A DNA stretch of 64,000 nt from LMUY01 sp965198895. Its GTDB lineage: Bacteria > Pseudomonadota > Alphaproteobacteria > Acetobacterales > Acetobacteraceae. The notes beneath the pieces were generated by a model, which was not told where the DNA came from, did no database searches, and saw nothing but the letters and a program-made list of their open reading frames with translations. Made by a program: the position numbers and the translations under genes. The stretch is from contig OZ240676.1 in NCBI GenBank assembly GCA_965198895.1, positions 4,588,001 through 4,652,000 of the forward strand, given 5' to 3'. This document shows, in pieces, positions 26,101-35,321 of this stretch. The number at the start of each line of letters is the position of its first letter. Positions within the stretch are counted from its first letter, which is position 1.

Positions 26101-27633
26101 TTAGGCTATCACGACGGGGCGCACGTCCTTGATGTCGCGGAAGGTCAGGCCCTCGTTCGCATCAGCGACCCGCTTCAGCGAGAATGTGGAGGAGGCCAGG
26201 AATACCGGGTCGCCGTCCACGTCGTCCGCCATCGCGGTGCGCTGGACCTGGCAGAATTTCTCGATGGCGGCCTTGTCGCCGCTGATCCACCTTGCGAGCG
26301 AATAGGGCACGGCTTCGAAGCCGATCCCGACGCCGTACTCTCCCTGCAACCGGGCAATCAGCACGTCGAGCTGCAAGGTGCCGACCACGCCCACGATCGG
26401 TTGGCTGCCGTCTTGCGGGCGGAACAGCTGCACCACGCCTTCCTCGGCCAATTCCTGCAGCGCCTGGCGGAGCTTCTTGGCCTTCATCGCGTCGTCCAGC
26501 CGCACCCGGCGCAGGATCTCGGGGGCGAAATAGGGTACGCCGACGAAGTTGATGTCCTCTTCCTCGCTCAGCGTGTCGCCGATCCGCAGCGTGCCGTGGT
26601 TGGGGATGCCCACGACGTCGCCGGCATACGCCTCGTCGGCGATCTGGCGGTCGCGCGCGAAGAAGAATTGCGGCGCATGCAGCGGGATCAGCTTGCCCGT
26701 GCGCACCTGGCGTAGCCGCATGCCGCGCTGCAGTTTGCCGGAGCACACCCGGGCGAAGGCGATGCGGTCGCGATGGTTCGGGTCCATGTTGGCCTGGATC
26801 TTGAACACCAACGCCGTCAGCTTGTCCTCGCTCGCCTGCACCGTGCGGGTGTCGGCGGGCTGGGCGCGGGGCGGGGGGCCGAACGCGACCAGGCTGTCCA
26901 GCAGGTCGGTGACACCGATCTCCTTGATGGCGCTGCCGAAGAACACCGGCGTCAGGTGCCCGGCGTTGAACCCCTCCAGCTCGAATTCCGGGAGGGCGGC
27001 GCGGGCAAGGTCGATCTCCTCGGCCATCGCGATCATGCGGTCGTCGGATTGCGAGAGCGGCTCCGCGGTGTGGACCTCGCGGGTGCGCAAATCGTAGGTG
27101 CCGGCGAATGTCGACGCGCGGCCGATCGGCCAGGTGACGGGGGCGGTGTCGAGGGCGAGCGTATTGCCCACTTCGTCCAGCAGTTCGAACGGGTCGCGGG
27201 CTTCGCGGTCCATCTTGTTGACGAAGGTGAGGATGGGGATGTCCCGCATCCGGCAGATCTCGAACAGTTTCCGCGTCCGAGCCTCGATACCTTTTGCGGC
27301 GTCGATCACCATCACCGCGGAATCGACGGCGGTCAGGGTGCGATAGGTGTCTTCGGAGAAATCCTCGTGGCCCGGCGTATCCAGCAGGTTGAACACGCAG
27401 CCGCCGTACTCGAACGTCATCACGGAGGTGACGACGGAAATGCCGCGCTCCCGCTCGATACCCATCCAGTCGGACCGGGTCCGGCGGCGCTCGCCTTTGG
27501 CGCGCACGTTGCCGGCCAGCTGGATCGCGCCGCCCGCGCGCAGCAGGCGTTCGGTGAGAGTGGTCTTGCCAGCGTCGGGGTGCGAGATGATCGCGAAGGT
27601 GCGACGGCGGGCGATTTCTTCGGCTGGGGTCAT
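26101..27633 (-). CDS. prfC: Peptide chain release factor 3
   Basis: 510 residues, slightly shorter than E. coli RF3. A translational GTPase that recycles RF1/RF2 from the ribosome. G1 is SHPDAGKTT, followed by RGISVVTSVMTF (switch I), DTPGHEDFSEDTYR (G3) and NKMDREARDP (G4). Domains II and III follow (FKIQANMDPNHRDRIAFARVCSGKLQRGM; PIVGVVGTLQLDVL). Monocistronic, between palindromic repeats at both ends. Confidence 0.97.
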   Translation of the reverse strand: MTPAEEIARRRTFAIISHPDAGKTTLTERLLRAGGAIQLAGNVRAKGERRRTRSDWMGIERERGISVVTSVMTFEYGGCVFNLLDTPGHEDFSEDTYRTLTAVDSAVMVIDAAKGIEARTRKLFEICRMRDIPILTFVNKMDREARDPFELLDEVGNTLALDTAPVTWPIGRASTFAGTYDLRTREVHTAEPLSQSDDRMIAMAEEIDLARAALPEFELEGFNAGHLTPVFFGSAIKEIGVTDLLDSLVAFGPPPRAQPADTRTVQASEDKLTALVFKIQANMDPNHRDRIAFARVCSGKLQRGMRLRQVRTGKLIPLHAPQFFFARDRQIADEAYAGDVVGIPNHGTLRIGDTLSEEEDINFVGVPYFAPEILRRVRLDDAMKAKKLRQALQELAEEGVVQLFRPQDGSQPIVGVVGTLQLDVLIARLQGEYGVGIGFEAVPYSLARWISGDKAAIEKFCQVQRTAMADDVDGDPVFLASSTFSLKRVADANEGLTFRDIKDVRPVVIA

Positions 27634-27677
27634 AACTGCCTTCGTATGCGTCGCGGGACCCTGGGACCTGCCTAAAA

Positions 27678-27737
27678 TGTAGGGTGGGCTTCAGCCCACC
27701 ACCTTGCTGCGGCTGGTGGACTGAAGCCCACCCTACA
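27678..27737 (-). terminator. 60-bp perfect-arm palindrome (family B) after rbfA
   Basis: Arms of 17 bp (27678-27694 and 27721-27737) are perfectly complementary and begin TGTAGGGTGGGC; between them GCCCACCACC and GGCTGGTGG form a second nested stem. It lies 22 bp past the rbfA stop, so it probably ends or stabilises the long rimP-rbfA transcript. There is no U-run, so a repeat element recruited as a transcript end is the likelier reading. A degenerate relative is at 14372-14423. Confidence 0.6.
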
Positions 27738-27759
27738 TCACTGCCTTTGTCTGCGTAGC

Positions 27760-28185
27760 TCAGCCGCCGTCCAGGTCCCGGGCAACCTCCGGCGCCTTTA
27801 GCAGCGCATCCACGTGCATCGCGTATTCGATCGCGATATCGGGCTGAAAGCTGAGTTGGGGAACGATGCGCAACCGCATTCCCTTGGCCAACTCGCCACG
27901 CAAATATGGCGCGGCACGCTTCAACGCCGGCAGTAACTCAGCGACGTCCGACCGTCCCAGCCGCGACACGAACGCCGTCGCATTTTTCAGGTCGGGGCTG
28001 ATCCGAACCTCGGCGACGGTGACATGCTCACCGGACAGGTCCGGGTCACGGAACTCACCACGCGCAAAGATTGCGGAGAGCAGGTGGCGGAGTTCCTCCC
28101 CCACCCGCAATTGCCGCTGTGTCGGTGCCTTGGCTGCCGAGTTCTTCGACTTCCGATCAGCCCCCGCGCGCTTACCCTGGGACAT
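27760..28185 (-). CDS. rbfA: 30S ribosome-binding factor A
   Basis: 141 residues. RbfA assists maturation of the 16S rRNA 5' end and cold adaptation. KH-like fold with RVGEELRHLLSAIFARGEFRDP, VTVAEVRISPDLKNATAFVS and RIVPQLSFQPDIAIEYAMHVDALL. The Lys-rich N-terminus (MSQGKRAGADRKSK) begins inside the infB 3' end, overlapping by 14 bp, so it is translationally coupled. Last gene of the operon. Confidence 0.95.
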   Translation of the reverse strand: MSQGKRAGADRKSKNSAAKAPTQRQLRVGEELRHLLSAIFARGEFRDPDLSGEHVTVAEVRISPDLKNATAFVSRLGRSDVAELLPALKRAAPYLRGELAKGMRLRIVPQLSFQPDIAIEYAMHVDALLKAPEVARDLDGG

Positions 28186-30817
28186 ACTCGACTTCGAAGC
28201 ACTCGACCTGGTCGCCCTCGCGCAGGTCGCTATACCCGGCAAAGGACAGGCCACATTCGTAGCCACGGGCCACTTCGCGGACGTCGTCCTTGAAGCGCTT
28301 CAGCTGGCTCAGTTCGCCGTTGTGGATCACGACGCCCTCGCGCAGCAGACGCACGCCACAGCCGCGCTTCACCAGGCCTTCGGTCACCATGCAGCCGGCC
28401 ACCTTGCCGGTCTTGGTGATGTCGAACACCTTGCGGATCTCGGCGTAACCCAGGAATTTTTCCCGAGCTTTTGGTGCCACTTTGCCGCGGACCATCTTCT
28501 CGATGTCGTCGGCGACCTCGTAGATGATGGAGTAGTAGCGGATGTCCACGCCCTCGCGCTGCGCCAGGTCCCGCGCCTGGCTGGTCGCGCGCACGTTGAA
28601 CGCCACCACCATCGCGTTGGACGCTTTGGCGAGCTGGATGTCGCTCTCGGTGATCTGGCCGACCGCGGACAGCAGCACCCGCACGCGTACTTCCTCGTGC
28701 GCCAGCTTGAGCACGGTGACGTTGATCGCCTCCGCACTGCCTTGCACGTCCGCCTTGACGACGACCGCGACCTCTTTCTGCTCGCCTGCCTGGATGCGGG
28801 CCAGCATCTCGTCCAGCGTGCCGCGGGCGGCCGTCTGCGCGCCGCTCGCCGTCTCCTTCAGCTTGCGCTGACGGAACTCGCTGATCTCGCGGGCGCGGCC
28901 CTCGTTCTCCACCACGACGAACGGCTCGCCGGCGCGGGGTACGCTCGACAGGCCCTGGATCTCGACCGGGACGGAGGGCGGGGCGGTCTTGATCGGCTTG
29001 CCCTTGTCGTCCGTCATCGCACGGACGCGGCCCCATTCGGCACCGGCTACCACGATGTCGCCCGCGTTCAACGTGCCCTTCTGCACCAGCACCGTCGCCA
29101 CCGGGCCACGGCCGCGGTCCAACCGGCTCTCGATGACCGAGCCCTCGGCGGTGCGGTCTGGGTTGGCCTTCAGGTCGAGCAGCTCGGCCTGCAGGATGAT
29201 GGCCTCTTCCAGCTTGTCGAGGCCGGTGCGCTTGGTGGCGCTGACCTCCACGTCCTGCGTGTCGCCGCCCATTTCCTCCACCACGATCTCGTGGCTGAGC
29301 AGTTCCTGGCGCACGCGGGCCGGGTTGGCGTCCGGCTTGTCCATCTTGTTGATGGCCACGATGATCGGCGCGCCCGACGCCTTGGCGTGACGGATCGCCT
29401 CGATCGTCTGCGGCATCACGCCGTCATCGGCGGCCACCACCAGCACCACGATGTCGGTCACCGATGCACCGCGCGAGCGCATGGCGGTGAATGCCTCGTG
29501 GCCCGGCGTGTCGATGAAGGTGATCTTGTTGCCCGACGGCATCTGCACCTGGTAGGCGCCAATGTGCTGGGTGATCCCGCCGGCCTCGCCGCGTACCACA
29601 TCGGTCGACCGCAGCGCGTCCAGCAGGCTGGTCTTGCCGTGGTCGACGTGGCCCATGACCGTGACCACGGGGGGCCGTGGGACCATGTCGGTGTCGATAT
29701 CGGTATCGCCCTCGATCCCGATCTCCACGTCGCTTTCACTGACACGGCGGGCACGGTGGCCGAATTCCTGCACGACCAACTCGGCGGTATCGGCGTCGAG
29801 TGACTGGGTGATGGTGGCCATCACGCCCATCTTCATCAGCGCCTTGACCACGTCGCCGGCACGCGCGGCCATACGGGCGGCCAGTTCCTGCACGGTGATC
29901 GTGTCTGGCAGCACGACGTCGCGCACCACCTTCAGGCCGTCGGAGCGCAGCAGCTCCAACTCCTGCTGGCGGCGCTCGCGGTCACGCTGGCGGCGGACGC
30001 TGGCGAGCGAACGCGTCTTCTCGTCCTCGCCCTCGATGGCGGCCTGCACATCGATGCGGCCGTCGCGGCGGCCCATGACGCCCTTCTTGGCGACGGTTGC
30101 CGGCACCTTGCGCGCGGGCAACGCCATGCCGGGGCGGCGACGCGGTGCCTCCTCGTCCTCGGGGCGAGTGGGCTTCAGCCGGAGCGTTTCGAGTGGCGTC
30201 GCAGGGGCCGCTGCAACCGGAGCCGGCGTGGCCACGACCGGCGGCGGCGGGGCTGCAGCGATCGCGGCAGCTTCGGCCGCAGTCGGCGGTGTCACGGGGG
30301 CAGCGGATGCCGCAGCCTTCCGGGCAGCCTCTTCCTCGGCAGCCTGCTTCGCCTGCAGTTCGGCGGCTTCGCGCGCGGCGATCTCGGCCGCCTTGGCAGC
30401 CTCATCCTCGCGGCGCCGAGCTTCCTCGGCGGCCGACAGGATGGAAATCTTCTCCTGCTCGCGACGCTCCGTCTCACGCCGTGCGGCGTCGCGCTTCTGC
30501 TCCTCCAGCACGCGCTGGCGGGTGGCGAGTTCCCCGGCGGTCAGCGCCCGGCCGGCGCCGACTCCGGGGCGTGACGGTCCAGCCGGCGGACGCGGCGCAC
30601 CGGGACTGGAAGGCGCCGTGCTGGGCGCGGTCGTCTGGCTCGGGGCAGGAAAGGGCGCACGCTTCTTGCGCACCTCGACCTGAACCTCCTTGGACCGGCC
30701 ATGGCTGAAGCTCTGCCGCACCGACCCGGCGTCCACCGTCCGGCCTAGTTCCAGACGACCCGCCGGGCGCAGCGAAAGCCGCCCCTTAGCCGCGTCCTGA
30801 TCGTTATTCTCGCTCAT
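28172..30817 (-). CDS. infB: Translation initiation factor IF-2
   Basis: 881 residues. N-terminal RPAGRLELGR-containing segment, a long charged and Ala/Pro-rich linker with coiled-coil (about 85-190), then the IF2_N domain, G domain (GHVDHGKTSLLDALR, DTPGHEAFTAMR, NKMDKPDAN) and domains II-IV ending in SFAGYSDLREGDQVECFEVEYVPG. It places fMet-tRNA on the 30S subunit. ATG overlaps the YlxR/L7Ae gene's stop as ATGA. Confidence 0.97.
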   Translation of the reverse strand: MSENNDQDAAKGRLSLRPAGRLELGRTVDAGSVRQSFSHGRSKEVQVEVRKKRAPFPAPSQTTAPSTAPSSPGAPRPPAGPSRPGVGAGRALTAGELATRQRVLEEQKRDAARRETERREQEKISILSAAEEARRREDEAAKAAEIAAREAAELQAKQAAEEEAARKAAASAAPVTPPTAAEAAAIAAAPPPPVVATPAPVAAAPATPLETLRLKPTRPEDEEAPRRRPGMALPARKVPATVAKKGVMGRRDGRIDVQAAIEGEDEKTRSLASVRRQRDRERRQQELELLRSDGLKVVRDVVLPDTITVQELAARMAARAGDVVKALMKMGVMATITQSLDADTAELVVQEFGHRARRVSESDVEIGIEGDTDIDTDMVPRPPVVTVMGHVDHGKTSLLDALRSTDVVRGEAGGITQHIGAYQVQMPSGNKITFIDTPGHEAFTAMRSRGASVTDIVVLVVAADDGVMPQTIEAIRHAKASGAPIIVAINKMDKPDANPARVRQELLSHEIVVEEMGGDTQDVEVSATKRTGLDKLEEAIILQAELLDLKANPDRTAEGSVIESRLDRGRGPVATVLVQKGTLNAGDIVVAGAEWGRVRAMTDDKGKPIKTAPPSVPVEIQGLSSVPRAGEPFVVVENEGRAREISEFRQRKLKETASGAQTAARGTLDEMLARIQAGEQKEVAVVVKADVQGSAEAINVTVLKLAHEEVRVRVLLSAVGQITESDIQLAKASNAMVVAFNVRATSQARDLAQREGVDIRYYSIIYEVADDIEKMVRGKVAPKAREKFLGYAEIRKVFDITKTGKVAGCMVTEGLVKRGCGVRLLREGVVIHNGELSQLKRFKDDVREVARGYECGLSFAGYSDLREGDQVECFEVEYVPG

Positions 30818-31557
30818 TCACCCGTCCGTTCGATCGCACCGCGACGCCGCTTGGGCATCGGGTTGTTTATTCCCGCAACCGGGGTGGCCATCCCGGCCAG
30901 CCGGAAACACTCCGCCATCACGCCATCCGCCAGCCGGCCCGGTGCGATTGCCACATGCACCAGATGGTCACGCCCGAACACTGCTCCTAGAGCCGATGCC
31001 GCAAGCGGGCGCACCACAGGCACGTCCTGCGCACCGGACATCAAGCGAAGGCACTCCTCGTCACTCCCGTCCACGGCCTGAACGACGACGCCCACCCGCT
31101 TCTGCACGAGTGCTTCACGCGCCTTCGAATACCCGCCCACAGCCTGCCCGGCGCGCCGGGCGAGTCCGAGAAGGTCGGTCACACGCCGGGTCAACCCGGC
31201 CCGTATCGCGGTCGCAAGCTCCGGCGGAAGAATGACGGGGCCACGTGCCGCGCGTGCAAAGGCACCTCGGGCTGCTGCGGCTTCTACCACATCGGCCCGC
31301 GCGCTCAACCACATTCCCCGGCCGGGCAGCCGTGCAAGAAGATCGGGCACGATCGTACGATCGGGGCCCAGGACGAACCGGATCATGCGATCACGCGGGC
31401 CACGTTCGCGAGTGACGATGCAGCGCCGCAACGGGCCGCGTTCGTCGTCCTCGCCATCGTCTCCCTCTCCCGTGGGCGGAAGAGGGCCGGGGTGAGCGGG
31501 CGAAGACGGCGGTTCCGCAGACGATTGCTCGTTTAAGAGGTCGCCAGTCAGTGACAA
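30814..31557 (-). CDS. YlxR (DUF448) - L7Ae-like RNA-binding protein
   Basis: About 247 residues from TTG 31557. Conserved sequence begins at about 31428 with RRCIVTRERGPRDRMIRFVLGP and LPGRGMWLSARADVVEAA, the YlxR RNA-binding domain. A C-terminal L7Ae-type domain follows (VTDLLGLARRAGQAVGGYSKAREAL). This fusion is usual between nusA and infB in alphaproteobacteria. The N-terminal ~43 residues are odd: they are encoded by palindromic repeats (PAHPGPLPPTGEGDD). No in-frame ATG or GTG exists between the nusA stop and the domain; TTG 31557 (GGTGAGG upstream) or TTG at about 31434 are the options. Confidence 0.82.
   Translation of the reverse strand: MSLTGDLLNEQSSAEPPSSPAHPGPLPPTGEGDDGEDDERGPLRRCIVTRERGPRDRMIRFVLGPDRTIVPDLLARLPGRGMWLSARADVVEAAAARGAFARAARGPVILPPELATAIRAGLTRRVTDLLGLARRAGQAVGGYSKAREALVQKRVGVVVQAVDGSDEECLRLMSGAQDVPVVRPLAASALGAVFGRDHLVHVAIAPGRLADGVMAECFRLAGMATPVAGINNPMPKRRRGAIERTGE
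31461..31496. repeat. Palindromic repeat, family A, inside the YlxR gene's 5' coding region
   Basis: CTCCCTCTCCCGTGGGCGGAAGAGGGCC-type copy with imperfect arms. Read on the minus strand in the gene's frame it encodes HPGPLPPTGEG. It lies between the likely start codon and the conserved domain. Confidence 0.7.
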
Positions 31558-31560
31558 GCG

Positions 31561-31601
31561 GCCCTCACCCCGGCCCTCTCCCGCAGGCGGGAGAGGGAGT
31601 A
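31561..31601. repeat. Palindromic repeat, family A, between nusA and the YlxR gene
   Basis: GCCCTCACCCCGGCCCTCTC then CCGCAGGCGG and GAGAGGGAG: CCCTCTCCCGC pairs with GCGGGAGAGGG. It occupies most of the 67-bp gap between the nusA stop and the TTG at 31557, and its right arm supplies the GGTGAGG that may act as ribosome site. Confidence 0.75.
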
Positions 31602-31624
31602 GAGTCGTGGGAACGGGACTTGGT

Positions 31625-33157
<1,533 letters not shown>

Positions 33158-33184
33158 GGCTCGTTGCTTCCTTAATTCACGTCG

Positions 33185-33736
33185 TCAGTTCGCGTCATCT
33201 GGGGCGCTGTCCAGCTTGGGCCGGGCGGTCGCGGCGATCAGAGCGTCGGTCAGCACCAGCTTGGCCCGGCGCATGTCGCCTAGCGGTAGCGCCACGTTGG
33301 TGCCGTCGTCCAGCCGCATCCGCGCAACGGTCTCGTCGGCTCCCAGAACGATCCCGGTGAACCGCTTGCGGCCGTTGATCGGCATGTTCACCTCGGCCTT
33401 GGCTTGATGCCCGGCATAGGTGTTCCAATCCTTCGCCCGGGTCAGCGGCCGGTCGATGCCGGCGCTGCTAATCTCGAGCGTCCAGGCAGACTTGATGATG
33501 TCGGCCACGTCCAGCGTCGCGCTAACCAGGTCGTTGATCTTCTCGCAATCCTCGATGGTGATCAGCGAGCCGTCGGCCCGGTCCGCCATGACCTGCACCG
33601 TCGGCAACTGCCGCCCGAGCACCTGAACCCGGACGATTTCGTAGCCCATATGCGTCATCGTCAGCTCGATCTCGGCCACGATACGGGCCTCGAGGCTGGC
33701 GTGAAGAGCGGAAGTTTCAGCGTTGTCGTTGTCCAA
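33185..33736 (-). CDS. rimP: Ribosome maturation factor RimP
   Basis: About 183 residues. Needed for 30S subunit maturation. Conserved segments: MGYEIVRVQVLGRQLPTVQVMADR, ITIEDCEKINDLVSATLDV, WTLEISSAGIDRPLTRAKDW and the C-terminal SH3-like domain. The start is uncertain: no in-frame ATG or GTG precedes the conserved part with a good ribosome site. TTG 33736 immediately follows a terminator-like hairpin; TTG 33772 lies before it; GTG near residue 20 is another option. First gene of rimP-nusA-ylxR-infB-rbfA. Confidence 0.9.
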   Translation of the reverse strand: MDNDNAETSALHASLEARIVAEIELTMTHMGYEIVRVQVLGRQLPTVQVMADRADGSLITIEDCEKINDLVSATLDVADIIKSAWTLEISSAGIDRPLTRAKDWNTYAGHQAKAEVNMPINGRKRFTGIVLGADETVARMRLDDGTNVALPLGDMRRAKLVLTDALIAATARPKLDSAPDDAN

Positions 33737-33741
33737 AACAC

Positions 33742-33766
33742 AAAAAGGCGGCCGGTTAGGGCCACC
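33742..33766 (-). terminator. Intrinsic-terminator-like hairpin in the rimP leader (candidate attenuator)
   Basis: On the minus strand GGTGGCC, loop CTAACC, GGCCGCC gives a 7-bp stem followed directly by TTTTTG. It lies between the candidate promoter at 33800-33828 and the rimP coding region. An alternative small hairpin (CTCC/GGAG around GCCTTTT) overlaps its 5' side. It could end the upstream small-gene transcript or attenuate the rimP operon. Confidence 0.6.
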
Positions 33767-33799
33767 CTCCAAAAGGCGGAGAATGTAGGTGTCGAGAAC

Positions 33800-33828
33800 A
33801 AAGTAGCGCCAGCGGCCGCAGCTTTCAA
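33800..33828 (-). promoter_or_regulatory. Candidate promoter of the rimP-nusA-infB-rbfA operon
   Basis: TTGAAA (33823-33828) and TACTTT (33800-33805) on the minus strand are 17 bp apart. Transcription from about 33793 would give a leader that contains the terminator-like hairpin before rimP. Confidence 0.42.
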
Positions 33829-33852
33829 GCCCAGCCGCTGGCGCGATGGCGA

Positions 33853-34053
33853 TTACTGAGGAGTTTTCGCCTGGTCGAGCTGCTGCTGGTTCAGCTTGTC
33901 CGTCTCCGAATCGCCCTTGCGGTTGCCGGCATCATTGGCGTGATTGACGTTGCGGTACGGATGACGAGCGTTGGCTGCGAGCGCCATCGAAGGAGCGACG
34001 GCGCCTGCCGCGAGTGTCACTGCGAGCGCTGCGGCGAGGGTGGAGAACTTCAT
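33853..34053 (-). CDS. Small secreted protein, paralogue 2 of a tandem pair
   Basis: 66 residues. Signal peptide MKFSTLAAALAVTLAAGAVA to about residue 27 (cleavage after ALA), leaving a ~40-residue polar mature peptide: HPYRNVNHANDAGNRKGDSETDKLNQQQLDQAKTP. GAGG lies 5 bases before the ATG. The mature part aligns without gaps to that of the neighbouring 34141-34395 gene (PYxNV, NDAGNxxGDS, D.LN..QL.Q). No known family; the conserved Asn/Asp/Gln pattern suggests a shared structural or binding role in the periplasm. Confidence 0.7.
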   Translation of the reverse strand: MKFSTLAAALAVTLAAGAVAPSMALAANARHPYRNVNHANDAGNRKGDSETDKLNQQQLDQAKTPQ

Positions 34054-34091
34054 GGCGACCTCAAGTGTTACGAACACCATCGTAACGGCTG

Positions 34092-34123
34092 AGATCGTTG
34101 CAGAGTTGCCCCCGCAACGATCT
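34092..34123. repeat. Perfect 10-bp inverted repeat between the tandem secreted-protein genes
   Basis: AGATCGTTGC (34092-34101) and GCAACGATCT (34114-34123) around 12 bases. On the plus strand TTGTTTT follows, on the minus strand no U-run does. It lies 39 bp upstream of the 34053 start codon and could be an operator or an RNA processing/stability hairpin. Confidence 0.5.
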
Positions 34124-34140
34124 TTGTTTTGCCGCCGGTG

Positions 34141-34395
34141 TTACTTGGCGCCGACAGCCTTGCCGCTGCCCATCGGGGCACCCTGCGGCGAGATCGGCTG
34201 GGCCGGGGCCGGCGTGGCGCCCTGGTTGAGTTGCGCCGCGTTCAGTTGGTCGACCATCGAGTCGCCCGTGTCGTTCCCAGCGTCGTTCTTCTTGTCCACG
34301 TTCTGGTAAGGCGCGCCGGCATGGGCCGCGTATGCCGGACGCAGAGCCGCGCCGGACGCCAGGGCCAAAGCAGCAAGAATGATAACGGTCTTCAT
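34141..34395 (-). CDS. Small secreted protein, paralogue 1 of a tandem pair
   Basis: 84 residues. Signal peptide MKTVIILAALALASGAALRP (cleavage after AYA), then a polar mature peptide with PYQNVDKKNDAGNDTGDSMVDQLNAAQLNQGATP and a Pro/Gly tail. It shares the PYxNVxxxNDAGNxxGDSxxDxLNxxQLxQ core with the next gene, so the pair arose by duplication. It lies 66 bp after the nitrile hydratase-like alpha gene on the same strand. Function unknown. Confidence 0.7.
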   Translation of the reverse strand: MKTVIILAALALASGAALRPAYAAHAGAPYQNVDKKNDAGNDTGDSMVDQLNAAQLNQGATPAPAQPISPQGAPMGSGKAVGAK

Positions 34396-34461
34396 AAGCG
34401 CAACCCCTGTTTGTCAGTGCCGACTAGCAACGTCCTGACGTCAATCGGGTTGCGCGGCCGC

Positions 34462-35055
34462 CTACACGCTTGGGACCGTGACGCCGATCATGTCGCCTTC
34501 GCTCACCAGGCCGGCCAGGCGATCCTCCGCCCAGCCCTCGGTGCCCGCGGGACGCAACGGCAGCACCATCCACCGGTAGTCGGCCGTGCTGTCCACTACC
34601 CGGATCGCGGTGCCCGGCGGCAACTCGGTCCGCCACTCGGCGAGCACGCCGACCGGGTCGCGCACGGCGCGGGCCCGGTACCCTGCGGATTTGAACCAGA
34701 ACGGCGGATAGCCGAGCACTGCCCGCGGGTAGCAACTGCACAGGGTGCAGACGACCAGGTGGTGCAGCCCGGCCTCGTTGGCCAGAACGCCCAGCGGTGG
34801 AGCGCCGCGCATTGGAATGCCGAGTTGCTCGGCCGCCTGGGTGCCATCCGCCAGCATGAGCGTGCGATAGGCCGGGTCGGTCCAGGCGCGGGCCACCATC
34901 CGGGCGCCCTGGGCGGGGCTCGCCTCGTCGGTGAAGCGGATGCGCTCGGAGATCTCGTCTGCCGAGACGATGCCCTTGGCATCCAAAAGCCCGCGCACGG
35001 CGGCCAGTAGCCGGCCACTTTCGGTGCGCAGCAAGGTCAGATCGGCAGCAGCCAT
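34462..35055 (-). CDS. Nitrile hydratase/thiocyanate hydrolase family alpha (gamma-type) subunit, Co-type
   Basis: 197 residues. Catalytic metal subunit: the claw motif V-C-T-L-C-S-C sits at residues 102-108 (C103, C106, C108), followed by YPRAVLGYPPFWFKS. Thr between the first Cys and Leu marks the cobalt type; in the family two of these Cys are oxidised. N-terminal helices (about 1-60) and RVVDSTADYRWMVLP complete the fold. Its ATG lies 19 bp inside the end of the beta C-terminal gene. Nitrile hydratase alpha and thiocyanate hydrolase gamma subunits are homologous; the substrate cannot be told here. Confidence 0.88.
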   Translation of the reverse strand: MAAADLTLLRTESGRLLAAVRGLLDAKGIVSADEISERIRFTDEASPAQGARMVARAWTDPAYRTLMLADGTQAAEQLGIPMRGAPPLGVLANEAGLHHLVVCTLCSCYPRAVLGYPPFWFKSAGYRARAVRDPVGVLAEWRTELPPGTAIRVVDSTADYRWMVLPLRPAGTEGWAEDRLAGLVSEGDMIGVTVPSV

Positions 35056-35321
35056 GGCTCGAAAACCTCCACCAACAGGTCCGCTTTTGCGCCGCCCGGC
35101 CAGATGTCGTCGGGCTTGAACGCCACGTGATACAGAGCGAGGCGCGCGGCCGGCCGGGCAAAGGCCAGGTCCTCCGGGTTCGGGAAATCGCCTAGATGAC
35201 GCACCACGGTGCCCTCCCGTCCGCGCAGGTAGTGCGGCGTGCGGACATGCACCGGTCCGTGCGTTTCGGGCCAGTCGTCCCGCACCCGCACCAGCGTGCC
35301 CGGCTGGAACGCCACGCTCAC
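35037..35321 (-). CDS. Nitrile hydratase beta C-terminal domain as a separate subunit
   Basis: 94 residues from GTG 35321, which overlaps the previous stop as GTGA. It corresponds to the SH3-like C-terminal domain of nitrile hydratase beta: FQPGTLVRVRDDWPETHGPVHVRTPHYLRGREGTVVRHLGDFPNPEDLA and YHVAFKPDDIWPGGAKADLLVEVFEPWL. In thiocyanate hydrolase and a few three-subunit nitrile hydratases this domain is also a separate chain. GTG 35315 is a close alternative. Its end overlaps the alpha gene. Confidence 0.85.
   Translation of the reverse strand: MSVAFQPGTLVRVRDDWPETHGPVHVRTPHYLRGREGTVVRHLGDFPNPEDLAFARPAARLALYHVAFKPDDIWPGGAKADLLVEVFEPWLLPI

Noticed and set aside
27866..29803. 645-codon plus-strand frame over rbfA and infB
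   Set aside because: His/Leu/Asp-rich antisense translation of infB; no domain and no start context.
31461..31601. Two similar repeats 100 bp apart considered as the start of a CRISPR array
   Set aside because: Only two imperfect palindromic copies with no regular spacers; the same repeat is scattered singly over the window.
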